Shown here: piece after piece, positions 44,343-56,326 of the stretch
How positions within the stretch are numbered: position 1 is the first letter of the stretch
Layout of the letters: the number at the start of each line of letters is the position of its first letter
NCBI GenBank assembly: GCA_020440825.1
Contig: JAGRNJ010000002.1
Location: 1-64,000 of the forward strand
Source: Leptospiraceae bacterium
GTDB lineage: Bacteria; Spirochaetota; Leptospiria; Turneriellales; Turneriellaceae
Length of the DNA stretch: 64,000 bases
Direction: 5' to 3'
Notes under the pieces: generated by a model
Database searches by the model: none
What the model saw: the letters and a program-made list of their open reading frames with translations, nothing else
Told to the model about the DNA's origin: nothing
Program-made: the position numbers and the translations under genes

Positions 44343-44798
44343 ATGTTCGTATCAGCAATGGCAGAGTTAAAAACCAAAGAAACGAATGCAAGTGTTCGTG
44401 ATTTTCTAAATCAAATCGACGATGCTCAGAAAAAAGCAGACAGTAAGTTACTTCTCAAAATGATGCAAACTGTGACTGGCAATAAACCAAAAATGTGGGG
44501 TGATTCAATCGTTGGTTTTGGTAAATACACTTATCAGTATGCTTCAGGCCGCACCGGCGACTGGATGCAAACTGGTTTTTCACCTCGCAAGACGAATTTG
44601 AGTATTTATATAATGTGCGGTTTTGAAGACTTTCAATCTGAATTGAAAAAGCTTGGCAAGTATAAGACCGGTGCGTCCTGCTTGTATATTAAAAGCCTGA
44701 AAGAAGTGAATCTGGAGATTCTGACATTATTGGTAAAAAAGTCTGTCGAGAAAATGCGCAAGAAATATCCGCAAAAATCTGATAGTAAAAAGCAATAA
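44343..44798 (+). CDS. DUF1801 family protein
   Basis: About 151 residues from the ATG at 44343; an ATG at 44358 may be the real start, since TATAAT at 44334-44339 would place a transcription start between them. The pattern is that of DUF1801 (YdhG-like fold): ELKTKETNASVRDFLNQID, KPKMWGDSIVGFGKYTYQY, GDWMQTGFSPRKTNLSIYI and GASCLYIKSLKEVNLEIL. The function is not known; the fold resembles the Norwalk-like/iron-binding CyaY-type family proposed for YdhG. It converges on fliR with only a seven-base gap. Confidence 0.85.
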   Translation: MFVSAMAELKTKETNASVRDFLNQIDDAQKKADSKLLLKMMQTVTGNKPKMWGDSIVGFGKYTYQYASGRTGDWMQTGFSPRKTNLSIYIMCGFEDFQSELKKLGKYKTGASCLYIKSLKEVNLEILTLLVKKSVEKMRKKYPQKSDSKKQ

Positions 44799-44805
44799 AT
44801 GGTAT

Positions 44806-45591
44806 TTAAAATTTTGTAATTACAGAATCAAGGTGGTTAAAGAAAATATCGAATTGGGCAACCATCATTTCAACAATCACCGGCGAAGACCAGCCTAGAA
44901 TCAGAATTCCGATTGTCAAATTCAGGGGATACCCCATTGTCAGGGCATTCATCTGCGGAGCAGCTTTGCCGAGCATACCTAAGGTTATGGAAATGAGCAA
45001 AAGCGTACCCATTACAGGAATCGCGATTTTAAGCGCGATCAAAAACATCGAAGAACTCAATATTACCATGAACTGCAATGTGCCGGTCTGGTATGCTGCC
45101 GAGGTCAAAAAACCATCGGGTAAAAAGGGAACCTTCTCAAAGGAATAGGCTACTGCCCGAATCAGGTAAAGATGGGAATTGCTCAAAAAAAAGATCAGCA
45201 GGGCAACCATATTCATCAATGTACCCATCAGTGGCAGAGAAATTTGAGACATCGGGTCAAAAACCTCTGAGATACTGAATCCCATTTGCAGGGAGAAAAA
45301 CTCCCCGGCCATCATGAATGCGGTGAATAAAAGCGTCAGGGAAAAACCAATAAACACCCCGATGACAACCTGTTCAAACACAAGCATTACATAACGGGTC
45401 GATGCAAGGCGGGCAAAGTCTTCAGGAGGTTCGATTACCGGGGTTAGAATCACCGCAATTAAAAACGACAAACCGATGCGGTGAAAAAACGACAGAGTTT
45501 CCCCTGAGTAGCCCGGTGCTACCGAGAAAATGGCCAGCATACGCGCCAACACCAGTACAAAAATATCGAGCTGGCTGGAAAATACATCCAT
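44806..45591 (-). CDS. fliR: Flagellar export gate protein FliR
   Basis: A 261-residue membrane protein with six hydrophobic segments. Family segments are FVLVLARMLAIFSVAPGY near the start, MGFSISEVFDPMSQISLPLMG in the middle, and LGMLGKAAPQMNALTMGYPLNL at the end, all typical of FliR. It forms part of the FliPQR pore of the flagellar type III export gate. flhB, which usually follows fliR in spirochaetes, is absent here: the transcript ends at a convergent DUF1801 gene. It is 15 bases after fliQ. Confidence 0.95.
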   Translation of the reverse strand: MDVFSSQLDIFVLVLARMLAIFSVAPGYSGETLSFFHRIGLSFLIAVILTPVIEPPEDFARLASTRYVMLVFEQVVIGVFIGFSLTLLFTAFMMAGEFFSLQMGFSISEVFDPMSQISLPLMGTLMNMVALLIFFLSNSHLYLIRAVAYSFEKVPFLPDGFLTSAAYQTGTLQFMVILSSSMFLIALKIAIPVMGTLLLISITLGMLGKAAPQMNALTMGYPLNLTIGILILGWSSPVIVEMMVAQFDIFFNHLDSVITKF

Positions 45592-45606
45592 ATTACACTA
45601 TTGACT

Positions 45607-45870
45607 TCAGTAGCGGGCCACCATACGAAATAATTCCCGGGTATAATCTCCCATGGTAGACCCTATATAAGAAGCAAAAACCAGCAAGGCGACAAAAATA
45701 GCAATCAGTTTGGGAACAAATGTCAGGGTTTGCTCCTGGATGCTGGTAGTTGCCTGCAAAACAGAGATAATAAGGCCCACAATCAAAGAGACGGCCATGA
45801 TCGGTCCCGCCATTTTCAGGGTGACCCATAATGCTTCTCGCAAAAGATTCAGTGCATCTGCTTCAACCAT
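45607..45870 (-). CDS. fliQ: Flagellar export gate protein FliQ
   Basis: An 87-residue protein with two transmembrane helices (~17-40 and ~52-72). ALWVTLKMAGPIMAVSLIVGLIISVLQATTSIQEQTLTFVPK is the family signature. FliQ subunits surround FliP in the export-gate core. Its ATG shares one base with the fliP stop (TAATG), showing coupling. The length is normal. Confidence 0.96.
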   Translation of the reverse strand: MVEADALNLLREALWVTLKMAGPIMAVSLIVGLIISVLQATTSIQEQTLTFVPKLIAIFVALLVFASYIGSTMGDYTRELFRMVARY

Positions 45871-46643
45871 TATCCACTCCCGAATCCATAACTTCTCACC
45901 AGTTCATACGTCAGCAATGACCATCCGTCAACCATTACGAATAAAATAATTTTAAACGGTAACGAGATCATGACTGGTGGTAACATGATCATCCCCATAG
46001 ACATTAATGTCGAGGCGACAACCATATCGATAATCAGAAACGGTATAAAAAGATATACACCGATAATAAATGCCTTTTTGATCTCGCTGAGCATAAAGGC
46101 GGGAATCAGAACATGCAGTGCAACATCATCAAAATTTTTAGGTCTTTCTGATTTTGACAATTTGACAAACAGGGCCACCTCTTTCATTCCGTCTTTCCCT
46201 AACTGTCGTATCATAAAATTACGCAATGGGGTAGAGGCATCCTTTAGAAATCGTGTTGTCTGAATTTTACCATCGAGATAAGGCTGCAGCGCTTTCTCAT
46301 TAATTTCATTGAATGTCGGCGCCATAATGAAAAAGGTAACAAACAGTGCCAGTGAAACCATTACCTGACTCGGGGGCATGTTCTGTAGGGATAAGGCTCT
46401 TTTGATAAAATCAAAGACGATAATAATTTTTGTAAAGGAAGTCAGCATCAGCATCAATGCCGGAGCCATACTCAAAATAGTCAGCAATGCCAAAATCTGC
46501 AGGGAGAGAGCGACTTCCTGCGGGCCTTTTGCCTCAGTAATATTGAAATCTATTTTGGGGATTGGTATATTTTGGGCAAAAGAAATTTCAGGAACCAACC
46601 CAAGCAGGGCCAGAATAACTATGAGCTTTGAGATTGACTTCAC
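45870..46643 (-). CDS. fliP: Flagellar export gate protein FliP
   Basis: A 257-residue protein. It has a cleavable signal peptide ending near SFAQNI, as is usual for FliP. The core shows [51 protein letters not shown], and [30 protein letters not shown], then [22 protein letters not shown]. It nucleates the FliPQR complex. The start overlaps the fliO stop by four bases. Confidence 0.97.
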   Translation of the reverse strand: MKSISKLIVILALLGLVPEISFAQNIPIPKIDFNITEAKGPQEVALSLQILALLTILSMAPALMLMLTSFTKIIIVFDFIKRALSLQNMPPSQVMVSLALFVTFFIMAPTFNEINEKALQPYLDGKIQTTRFLKDASTPLRNFMIRQLGKDGMKEVALFVKLSKSERPKNFDDVALHVLIPAFMLSEIKKAFIIGVYLFIPFLIIDMVVASTLMSMGMIMLPPVMISLPFKIILFVMVDGWSLLTYELVRSYGFGSG

Positions 46644-47392
46644 AGTGATTCATCCTCCCTTAAAATATCCCGCTTCTTCCTTAGATTACGCAACCGGTTT
46701 AAAGATTCATTTCGCTGCCCTTCAAAAGAGTTACTGCCTCCCGGTTTTGAATTGTCGCCCGGAACATTGACCGTAAAATCTTTTACCTTGTCTTTAATTG
46801 TTCTTGTGAGTTCCATAAAAAAGTCAGGTTTGATATCAAGACCATCTTTTTCACAATCGAGCCGAATCTGTTCAATTGAGTCCCGGTCTTTGATTTCGGT
46901 AATAAGCTGGATATTCGAATCTGATAAACCGAGAACCAGAATGCGGGATTTCATGTCTACCAGTTGCAGCATACGGCCCGGCTGCAATGGGAACTCCTGT
47001 AGAATCTTAAAGGTGCTGGAGTTTGCTGCAGGCAAAGTCTTACGGAACAGGTAAAACCTGTAAAAAAGATAAAAAATCGCCAGCAAAAACGCCAGCGTAA
47101 ACAGAGTGCGCAATATTTGCCATCCCCATGATACCGGTTCTTCCCGTACTGTGCCCGGCTCTGTGGTGTCGTCGAGCTCCAGTTGAAGCTGTTTCCATTC
47201 TGTGAGCGGTTCTGGCTTCCCCGGCTTTTCGTTTGCTACAGCTTCTTTCTCTGTTGCTTCACTCTCGGCCGATTCTGTCTGTGTGGTTTCAACTTTTGGG
47301 GCAGATTCTTTCCCAGGTTTTTTTTGAGCAGAAAGACCGCTCGTGGCTGCAGTAATCAATAAACTCACAATGAAAACTTGTACCCGGCGCAT
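46640..47392 (-). CDS. fliO: FliO/FliZ-like flagellar biosynthesis protein
   Basis: A 250-residue protein. A signal-like segment is at ~5-22, followed by a long charged linker rich in Glu/Lys/Pro (~25-90). A transmembrane segment is at ~98-118 ([16 protein letters not shown]). Residues ~135-190 form the small FliO domain: [29 protein letters not shown] charged tail ends in [13 protein letters not shown]. FliO assists FliP ring formation. Spirochaetal orthologues are often called FliZ and are long like this one. The assignment is strengthened by its place directly before fliP. Confidence 0.88.
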   Translation of the reverse strand: MRRVQVFIVSLLITAATSGLSAQKKPGKESAPKVETTQTESAESEATEKEAVANEKPGKPEPLTEWKQLQLELDDTTEPGTVREEPVSWGWQILRTLFTLAFLLAIFYLFYRFYLFRKTLPAANSSTFKILQEFPLQPGRMLQLVDMKSRILVLGLSDSNIQLITEIKDRDSIEQIRLDCEKDGLDIKPDFFMELTRTIKDKVKDFTVNVPGDNSKPGGSNSFEGQRNESLNRLRNLRKKRDILREDESL

Positions 47393-47477
47393 AACTATGA
47401 GACATAATACTTGGGCAGATTAGCCGACAAGCCTTTTTCTCCGTTGCCATGTGCTCCCAATTCTCAACAGTTTCCTT

Positions 47478-48476
47478 ATGCAAAAAATTACACTTACAAC
47501 CTTTCTTATCGCTTTTGTTTTTGCATGTTCTTCTGCACAGCAGGCTGAGCCAAAACAGACCCCAGTCAAAAGCAAATCACGGCTGCCCGCCAATTATAAA
47601 GTTCCTGTCAAAAACAAAAGTTTTGAGGGGGAGGGCTCCCGCCTGATTCTGACTGCCCGCAGGTTCGCCCCTGGCGAAGCAGTTTTATTACAGCTCGAAT
47701 CGAGGGACGGTAAGCCCTGTGCAGATTGCACAATCAAGCTGAATGGCAAAGAGATTCCCGTGGTTACCCTGCCTTCAGGAGGTTGGGGTATTGCCGGAAT
47801 AGATCCCGATGAAAAAAAGACAGAAATTGAATTGCAATGGCAGCTCGAAGGGCTCGCAGTCAACAGCCAGATTCTGAAAATAGCAAATGCAGATTTCCCG
47901 GTATACCATTCAACCTTGAACCTGGGTAAATATTCAGAAGCAGGTCATGAAAAGAAAAAAGAATCCCAGGACCATCTCAAGCTCTCCTGGGAACTCAAAA
48001 AGAATGCCTATGCTCAGTCTGATGCAAATCATCTTGGTGGCAGTTTTTTTCATCCACGGGACCAGCATAAGATTACATCTCCGTTCTGGGCAAAACGCGT
48101 CTATGCACGTTATAGAGTTAAAGATGGAAAAAAAGAAAAACTGAAACCTCTGGAAAGAATTCATCGCGGTACAGACCTGCGGGGGTTCGAGGGAACCCCG
48201 GTCTATGCGATGAATAAAGGCCGAATCGCGCTGGCTGCCAATTTGTACTATGAAGGGAATTTTGTTCTTATAGACCATGGCAACAAAGTTTATACCGGAT
48301 ACATGCATCTCTCCAGGTTTGAAGTACAGCAGGGAGAGATTGTCGAAGCAGGGCAATTGATCGGACGTTGCGGCTCAACCGGAGTGGTAACGGCCGCCCA
48401 TTTGCATTTGTTCACAATGGTGCATGGGGTGGTTATCGACGGATTGAGTCTGCTCGCCCTTACGGTACCCGAATAA
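47478..48476 (+). CDS. M23 peptidase lipoprotein (LytM-type, intact zinc site)
   Basis: About 332 residues from the ATG at 47478, which gives a lipoprotein signal ending FVFACSS (Cys near residue 17). Residues ~40-150 look like an immunoglobulin-like beta domain with two cysteines (CADC). The M23 domain lies in the last ~120 residues with all expected zinc ligands: HRGTDLRG (HxxxD), YTGYMHLS, and AAHLHLF (HxH). It should cut peptidoglycan cross-links in the periplasm. A GTG at 47451 is open but the longer N-terminus spoils the signal peptide. It is divergent from fliO and lies before leuS. Confidence 0.88.
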   Translation: MQKITLTTFLIAFVFACSSAQQAEPKQTPVKSKSRLPANYKVPVKNKSFEGEGSRLILTARRFAPGEAVLLQLESRDGKPCADCTIKLNGKEIPVVTLPSGGWGIAGIDPDEKKTEIELQWQLEGLAVNSQILKIANADFPVYHSTLNLGKYSEAGHEKKKESQDHLKLSWELKKNAYAQSDANHLGGSFFHPRDQHKITSPFWAKRVYARYRVKDGKKEKLKPLERIHRGTDLRGFEGTPVYAMNKGRIALAANLYYEGNFVLIDHGNKVYTGYMHLSRFEVQQGEIVEAGQLIGRCGSTGVVTAAHLHLFTMVHGVVIDGLSLLALTVPE

Positions 48477-48515
48477 ATTTGTTTTCAAGCAGTCTCGAAC
48501 GCATATTCGATCTCT

Positions 48516-51061
<2,546 letters not shown>

Positions 51062-51065
<4 letters not shown>

Positions 51066-51664
51066 TGAATCAGGTTGCTGCTGCGGCCTCTGACTACAAG
51101 AAAGAACTTCGAAAAAGGTATTTTCAGGAATTTCGCGCATGTATTGAAGTAGACTCTCTCGTAGTACGAAACCAGTACCGATTGATTCAGAGTCTGTGCA
51201 ATGTAGCCAAACGCTACTGGCGAGCAGGAAGCAATGTACTTGTGTATGATCCCTTGAAGTCAGAAGTAGACTGGCTGAACGGATTGTTGAAGGCTTCTTT
51301 TGCTCTTGAAAAAATACACTTTTTTCTGCCGCACTGGTATACCGGCGGGCGCATGGATTTTCGTTCTGCTCGATTGATCAAATATCCGGGACGGGGCAAA
51401 CTGAGGGTCGAGAAAAATTACACAGTTTTGCCCCGTAAACAGATAGATTTTATTCTGGTGCCGGGACTCTATATTGATCGATCGGGTTATCGCTTGGGAC
51501 GAGGGGGCGGTTTCTATGACCGTTTCTTGTGCCAGATAGCCAAAGAAAAAACCTGGTTTCTGGCACTCGACTGGCAGGTGAAAAACTCTTTGCCCGTTGA
51601 AAAACATGATATTCGCATTGGCAATATTATCACCGAAAGCGGGGTTTTTCGAACTTATTTCTAA
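51062..51664 (+). CDS. 5-formyltetrahydrofolate cyclo-ligase
   Basis: A 200-residue protein of the MTHFS/YgfA family. The ATP-binding signature is SGYRLGRGGGFYDRFLC, preceded by DFILVPGLYIDRSG, and an early KKELRKRYFQEFRA helix. It converts 5-formyl-THF to 5,10-methenyl-THF with ATP. Its ATG overlaps the leuS stop by four bases. Length and motif order are normal, and no other folate gene is nearby. Confidence 0.9.
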
Positions 51665-51678
51665 ATACAGTAAACTAT

Positions 51679-51684
51679 TATAAT
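51679..51684 (+). promoter_or_regulatory. Candidate -10 box before the SDR gene
   Basis: A perfect TATAAT at 51679-51684 lies in the gap between the cyclo-ligase stop and the SDR gene. No clear -35 box precedes it at 16-18 bases, so it is only a candidate. A TTGACT at 51705 is another weak signal. Confidence 0.3.
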
Positions 51685-51737
51685 GAATATAGTTTTAAGA
51701 ATACTTGACTCTACATGTCAATATGGCAGGGGTGGTT

Positions 51738-52595
51738 ATGTTTCAAAATGAAAATGTAAAAGACCGGGTCTTTCTGGTAACCGGTGCCGGTGGTGGAATA
51801 GGCCGCAAACTGGTCGAAGCATTGCTGGAGAGATGGGGTTTTGTGGTAGCATGTGATGTGAATGAAGGTGATTTGCTCGCACTGGCCGATGAATTTCGCA
51901 CCCATCAAGATCGGTTCATTACTCATAATTTTAATATAACTGCAGATGAAGAATGGGAGAAGGCGATTGCCCTGACGGTCAAATTCGCCGAAGACAAAAA
52001 ACGCAAGTTTTATGGGCTTATCAATTGCGCTGGCGTGCTGAAGCCGGGCTGGTTATCTGAAGTTGACTCCTCACAGATAGATTTTCATATCGATATCAAT
52101 GTAAAAGGGAACCTGTATGGGTGTGTTCGTGCTGCAGCGATTTTTCGTCGGGCGCGGGACGGGCACATTATCAATATAGCATCCCTGGCAGGCGTAGCCG
52201 CGGTGCCCGGCATTGCTTTATACTCGGCCTCGAAATTCGCAGTACGTGGTTTTACTCTGGCCCTTGCCGAAGAAATGAGCGAGTTTGGTGTAAATGTAAC
52301 GGTAGTCTGTCCCGATGCGGTACAAACCGGAATGCTTGATTTACAACTCGACTATGAAGAAGCTGCTCTGACCTTTTCTGGAATGGGGGCTTTGACTCCG
52401 CAGAGTGTAGCCGAAGAAATCTGTGCAGTGATCGGCTCTTCGAACAGAGAGGTTCTTATTCCCGGCTGGAGGGGGGCAATGGCAAAGTTCAGCTCTGCGC
52501 TGCCCGAGATTACATCGTTGATACAAAAGCCCCTACGTGAGATGGGCAAAAATTTTATGACAACTATGAAAAATGAAAAAAGAGGTATTCGATGA
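51738..52595 (+). CDS. Short-chain dehydrogenase/reductase (SDR)
   Basis: About 285 residues from the ATG at 51738; ATG codons at 51705 and 51723 are also in frame, but 51738 has an AGGGG box before it. The Rossmann start is FLVTGAGGGIGRKLVEAL (TGxxxGxG). Then come ACDVN (the acidic residue suggests NAD preference), INCAGVLKPG (NAG variant), the catalytic set Ser in INIASLAGVA and YSASK (Tyr/Lys). A classical SDR oxidoreductase with unknown substrate. It overlaps the MBL-fold gene by four bases, so the two form a unit. Confidence 0.9.
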   Translation: MFQNENVKDRVFLVTGAGGGIGRKLVEALLERWGFVVACDVNEGDLLALADEFRTHQDRFITHNFNITADEEWEKAIALTVKFAEDKKRKFYGLINCAGVLKPGWLSEVDSSQIDFHIDINVKGNLYGCVRAAAIFRRARDGHIINIASLAGVAAVPGIALYSASKFAVRGFTLALAEEMSEFGVNVTVVCPDAVQTGMLDLQLDYEEAALTFSGMGALTPQSVAEEICAVIGSSNREVLIPGWRGAMAKFSSALPEITSLIQKPLREMGKNFMTTMKNEKRGIR

Positions 52596-53677
52596 GTGCA
52601 ACATTAACTGCAGAGCAAAGCATTCCCACACAAAAATTGAAATCATTCACTGATTTGAAAAAGGCCAGGGCAGAGACACAGCCTCTCAATGCACTTTCTT
52701 CGATAAAAAAAATAGCACCCAGGGTAAGGGATGAATTCATGGCGAGTGGCAAAGTTCTCGCCGTACGCCAGTTCAGCTGTTCAGTTTCACCTTACCCAAC
52801 TGTATACGGTTTTCATACTACCTATGGAGGTCTGCATCCTTATCTGTATTTTAATAACCGGGCAACTCTGGTACAGTTTCTTGAGAATGGCGAAGTCAAG
52901 AATTTTCTGTTTAATCCTATCTTTCCGGAATACTCAGAAAAAGCTCCCTTCTATGTGACCTTACGGGCAAATATTCCCTCTTTTATACCAGAAGCAGTAT
53001 TTGTGAAACGGGAACGCAGCATCATTAACCAGCTGGCAGATGTTGGGATACGCTCAGACGATATTGACTATATTTCTTATGACCATTTGCATGTTCAGGA
53101 TCTGCGACCTCTCATGGGTTTACAAAATGGTCAGGCAGCATTGTTCCCCAATGCAAAGTTTGTGTTTCCCCGAAAAGAGTGGGAATCAGTGGTCAATCTG
53201 CATCCGTCGGTTTCTGAATGGTATGTGCCACAGGGAATAGCGGGAGTAAGAGAAGAAAATCTGGTATTGTATGACGACGATCTGTTTTTTGGGCCAGGAT
53301 TGGCACTGATTTTGACCCCCGGTCATACAGCAGGCAATCACAGCCTGTATGTTCATAGTGATGCGGGCACTATGACGATCTCTGAGAACGGGGTGGGACC
53401 CGATGCATATAATCCTGAAAACAGCAAAATCAATAGCGTTCGTCAGGCAGCCAAAGACCGGGGCTGGGAAGTTGTTTTGAATGCCAATACTTTAGACTAT
53501 AGATTAGACCAGTATAACTCGATGGTGCTCGAAAAGCTGCTCAGTGGACCGGCAAAAAATCCCGATTTTTGTAATCACCATTCTTCCAGTGAATTCACAA
53601 CTTGGATTTCAGCTCCCGGTCTGTCACCAAGTTATGAACATGGCAGTGTCAACTGTGGAAGCTTGAAACTGCGTTGA
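52592..53677 (+). CDS. Metallo-beta-lactamase-fold protein with degraded metal site
   Basis: A 361-residue protein. Residues ~60-340 follow the MBL fold: YISYDHLHVQDLRPL stands where THxHxDH is expected, and LTPGHTAGNHSLYVHSD keeps the third histidine. The HxHxDH motif is altered to HxHxxD, the later Asp ligand (TGD) reads ISEN, and the final His is not evident (LNANTLDY). It could still bind one metal, or act non-enzymatically. Lactonase-like members have this general layout. It has no signal peptide. The ATGA overlap with the SDR gene suggests the two proteins handle one small molecule. Confidence 0.75.
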   Translation: MSATLTAEQSIPTQKLKSFTDLKKARAETQPLNALSSIKKIAPRVRDEFMASGKVLAVRQFSCSVSPYPTVYGFHTTYGGLHPYLYFNNRATLVQFLENGEVKNFLFNPIFPEYSEKAPFYVTLRANIPSFIPEAVFVKRERSIINQLADVGIRSDDIDYISYDHLHVQDLRPLMGLQNGQAALFPNAKFVFPRKEWESVVNLHPSVSEWYVPQGIAGVREENLVLYDDDLFFGPGLALILTPGHTAGNHSLYVHSDAGTMTISENGVGPDAYNPENSKINSVRQAAKDRGWEVVLNANTLDYRLDQYNSMVLEKLLSGPAKNPDFCNHHSSSEFTTWISAPGLSPSYEHGSVNCGSLKLR

Positions 53678-53794
53678 TTGCGATCGAGATTCTTTGCAAG
53701 TTAATAAAAGCACGGTTTCATCAAGCAAACGCCGCGGGATCGTAAAATCAGTGGCATAAAGGATTAAAAATTCCTGCGGAACTCTTGTAAGCTG

Positions 53795-55246
53795 TTACCA
53801 GGGAACCGTACCCGGGGTAGCGGCAGTGCCGACATTGATGGGCGTTGTATCTGTATTGAGCCCGTAAGAAAAAGAAGAATTGATATTTGAATTTGAAGAT
53901 GTGGAAGTTGCAAATGTTGAACAGGCGTAACTGGCCGGCGTGCCGGGGATCGCAGCAAGCGCCATGGAACGTCGTCTAACCCCGCCGGTATTTTCACCGA
54001 TCGAGGCCCATGCCGTCGTACAACCGGTTAATTGGGAAACGGTCGTGCCATTCGCATCTTGAATAGCCAGATTGAGGTTTGCACCACTGTTTCTTAAAGT
54101 CAAAGAGGTCGATGCAATATCGAGTATCTTAAAGGCAGAATCTGTACTTCTGCCAATCGTCAGAGTTGAAGATGCTGCGATCGTAGTGCAATCTGGTATT
54201 TCAAAACTCTGTACAACACTGTTTTGAGTCGGGCCTGCATTGACAATTTTCCATCCGCCCACTTGCAAAGTTCTACCTGAGTTATTATAGATTTCGAGCA
54301 GTTCATCATTGTTCACGTCAACCCCGTTTCTGGACACACTGCCCATCCAAAGAATTTCTGAGATAAAAACATCCCCGGCGGTAACTGTATCCGCCTGGCA
54401 GCGAGGTGAACGCCATTTCGAAAAATCTGGCAATTCATAAGTCCCGCCGGCTTCATCCTGAGGGCTTTCGGGCAGCAGTTTTACAGTCAGAGGAATTCGA
54501 GGTGAAATGAGGTCTGGTTTTATCGGCCGCGACCAGATAGAACTGGTTGCCTTGAAGCGGTCTTCGGCGCGAGGGGCATCAATGATGGCATCAAAATGCG
54601 CTGCAATATAGACAAAATATCGATCACCGTCTGAAATGGGATGGTTTAAACTCTGGAATTCATTATAGTCTTGAATATAGAAAGAGGGAAATCCGCGCCC
54701 GTCGGCTGCATACACATTGATAAAAAACTGTGAGAGACTGGTATCGAGCTTGCGAATCGGATGCGGATTGACACCGCACTCATATCCGTTTCTAAAAAAT
54801 GAATAAAAACATTGAAATACATCCGGATCTTGAAAACCGGCAGGAATATCCGGCCGGGATTGCGGGTAGGAACCAAAGGGATCATCTGAATTCAGGCGTG
54901 GTGAATAGCGCCCGTCTGTTGATTCATAACCAAAGAATCCCGGGTCATTCGAAAAACCCATCGAATCAATCGTTTCATTGCGGAAAATCAGTTTATCTTC
55001 ACATAACTGATCGGTGCCACACTCGACCTGGTATTCTGTTTGGTCATAAACGTAGGCTGTAAAAACGGTTGTCGCTGAGAAGCGCGGGTCACTCTTAAAG
55101 CCTTTGTTGTTTAAAAAGACCTGTAGATCTCCTTCTGGGCTTTGAATCATATATCCCTGGTTCAGAGGCTCAGAACTGCCCGCATTACTGCACTGCAGTA
55201 AAGTTGCCGATAAGAAAACGACAAGTATGGGCAGTGCCCGTTTCAT
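53795..55246 (-). CDS. Large lipoprotein with C-terminal lamin-tail-like domain
   Basis: About 483 residues from the ATG at 55246, which gives a lipoprotein signal (ATLLQC, Cys near 19). Residues ~25-270 are an unrecognised domain with several cysteine pairs (CGTDQLC, CF...CGVN) suited to disulfides in an exported protein. Residues ~320-440 resemble a lamin-tail (LTD) domain: VFISEILWMGS, DELLEIYNNSGRTLQVGGWKI, SFEIPDCTTIAASSTLTIG. Such domains occur on surface proteins of spirochaetes. A longer frame to 55303 lacks a proper signal. Adhesion or surface enzyme function is possible; nothing indicates which. Confidence 0.75.
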   Translation of the reverse strand: MKRALPILVVFLSATLLQCSNAGSSEPLNQGYMIQSPEGDLQVFLNNKGFKSDPRFSATTVFTAYVYDQTEYQVECGTDQLCEDKLIFRNETIDSMGFSNDPGFFGYESTDGRYSPRLNSDDPFGSYPQSRPDIPAGFQDPDVFQCFYSFFRNGYECGVNPHPIRKLDTSLSQFFINVYAADGRGFPSFYIQDYNEFQSLNHPISDGDRYFVYIAAHFDAIIDAPRAEDRFKATSSIWSRPIKPDLISPRIPLTVKLLPESPQDEAGGTYELPDFSKWRSPRCQADTVTAGDVFISEILWMGSVSRNGVDVNNDELLEIYNNSGRTLQVGGWKIVNAGPTQNSVVQSFEIPDCTTIAASSTLTIGRSTDSAFKILDIASTSLTLRNSGANLNLAIQDANGTTVSQLTGCTTAWASIGENTGGVRRRSMALAAIPGTPASYACSTFATSTSSNSNINSSFSYGLNTDTTPINVGTAATPGTVPW

Positions 55247-55262
55247 ATACCATAGTAAAGCG

Positions 55263-56048
55263 ATGCTTAAAAAAGACAACAATTTTCCCGGCATAGTGAT
55301 CATTGGGGCCGGACTCTCGTTAGATTATTGCAATATAGAAATTGATCATTTTCTGGCAGCAGATTATCTGTTTATACTAACAGATCGTATCGCTGTGAAT
55401 TTTATTAGACGTTATCCTGACTGTAAAAGGGTGATCATTTCCGTAGAGCCCCGCAGCCACAATTTCTTACGACCCCTCAAAAGAGAAATTGTCTGGCTGT
55501 GGGAACATGGCAATGCTGCAAATCTGGTTGAAGAGCAAAACACAGTGCAATTGTACTCTCTCAAAGGGGTAAGTGGTGATACAGGGTTTCAACACATACG
55601 CAAATATCCGGGAATTCCTCTGCTCAATTTACCATCATCGGGCAGTGTAGGCGGGATTGCGGTTGCTCTGGCAATTTCGATGGTTCTGACAATGGGTAAA
55701 TCGATGAGCAGTGAAATCATATTCCTGGGTTTAGATTTCAGTTATCCTGATTTACTGGCATATTCGAAAATGGGAGTTCATTCGCGGGATCATGATCGTT
55801 TGTATACTTTAGAAACTCAACACGCCGAGGGGGTGTTTGCCCGTACATCCGCCCTGCTTTCGGTGAACGGAAATCATATTCGCACCAGTTATGAATTTTA
55901 CGAAGCCCGGCAGAACTTGACCGCACTTTTGACAGATACTCTTAATCGATATCCCGGAAAATTTCAATTTTTTGACTACTCGATGCCGGGTATTCTGTGT
56001 GAAGGGGTGGACAGGCGAGTCCCCGCTGCCATGGCATTGACAGATTAG
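55263..56048 (+). CDS. MptE/Maf-like protein (DUF115)
   Basis: About 261 residues from the ATG at 55263. It matches the DUF115/6-hydroxymethylpterin pyrophosphokinase MptE-like core used in motility accessory factor (Maf) proteins: FPGIVIIGAGLSLDY, then RVIISVEPRSHN, LPSSGSVGGIAVALA, and IIFLGLDFSYPDLLAYSKMGVHSR. In Maf proteins this core belongs to nonulosonic-acid transferases that glycosylate flagellins. The placement just upstream of flbD-motA-motB supports a motility link. It is shorter than full Maf proteins (~600 residues), so it may be a minimal version. It is divergent from the lamin-tail lipoprotein. Confidence 0.78.
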   Translation: MLKKDNNFPGIVIIGAGLSLDYCNIEIDHFLAADYLFILTDRIAVNFIRRYPDCKRVIISVEPRSHNFLRPLKREIVWLWEHGNAANLVEEQNTVQLYSLKGVSGDTGFQHIRKYPGIPLLNLPSSGSVGGIAVALAISMVLTMGKSMSSEIIFLGLDFSYPDLLAYSKMGVHSRDHDRLYTLETQHAEGVFARTSALLSVNGNHIRTSYEFYEARQNLTALLTDTLNRYPGKFQFFDYSMPGILCEGVDRRVPAAMALTD

Positions 56049-56101
56049 AAAGATTTTTTTTTGCAATAGTCGAATTATGTCTACTTTTTTCATCAGGATT
56101 T

Positions 56102-56119
56102 TTTTCGATTGGTCGAAAA
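56102..56119. promoter_or_regulatory. Hairpin in the flbD leader
   Basis: TTTTCGA (56102-56108) and TCGAAAA (56113-56119) form a perfect 7-base stem with a TTGG loop, ending seven bases before the flbD ATG. It could hinder or time ribosome access. It may also be chance in this A/T-rich gap. Confidence 0.3.
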
Positions 56120-56126
56120 TAGAAAT

Positions 56127-56324
56127 ATGATACGGGTTACCCGGCTGAATGGAGAGACATTTTATCTGAATCCTGATCATATTGAAACAATGGAAGCAGC
56201 TCCGCATACTGTTGTTCGTTTAGGAAATGAAACTAAATTATTGCTGAAAGAGTCCATTGATGAAGTAATTGCAGCAATCATTGAATTTAAGCGTAAAATT
56301 TATCTGGAGCAGAGAGAGAGGTAA
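56127..56324 (+). CDS. flbD: Flagellar protein FlbD
   Basis: About 65 residues from the ATG at 56127. It starts MIRVTRLNGETFYLNPDHIETME and continues PHTVVRLGNETKLLLKES, the FlbD signature. FlbD is a small protein found next to motA-motB in spirochaetes and Gram-positives; its function is not settled. A TTG six codons upstream is possible but falls inside a hairpin. It begins the flbD-motA-motB-fliL-fliY operon, with motA two bases after its stop. Confidence 0.93.
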   Translation: MIRVTRLNGETFYLNPDHIETMEAAPHTVVRLGNETKLLLKESIDEVIAAIIEFKRKIYLEQRER

Positions 56325-56326
56325 AG

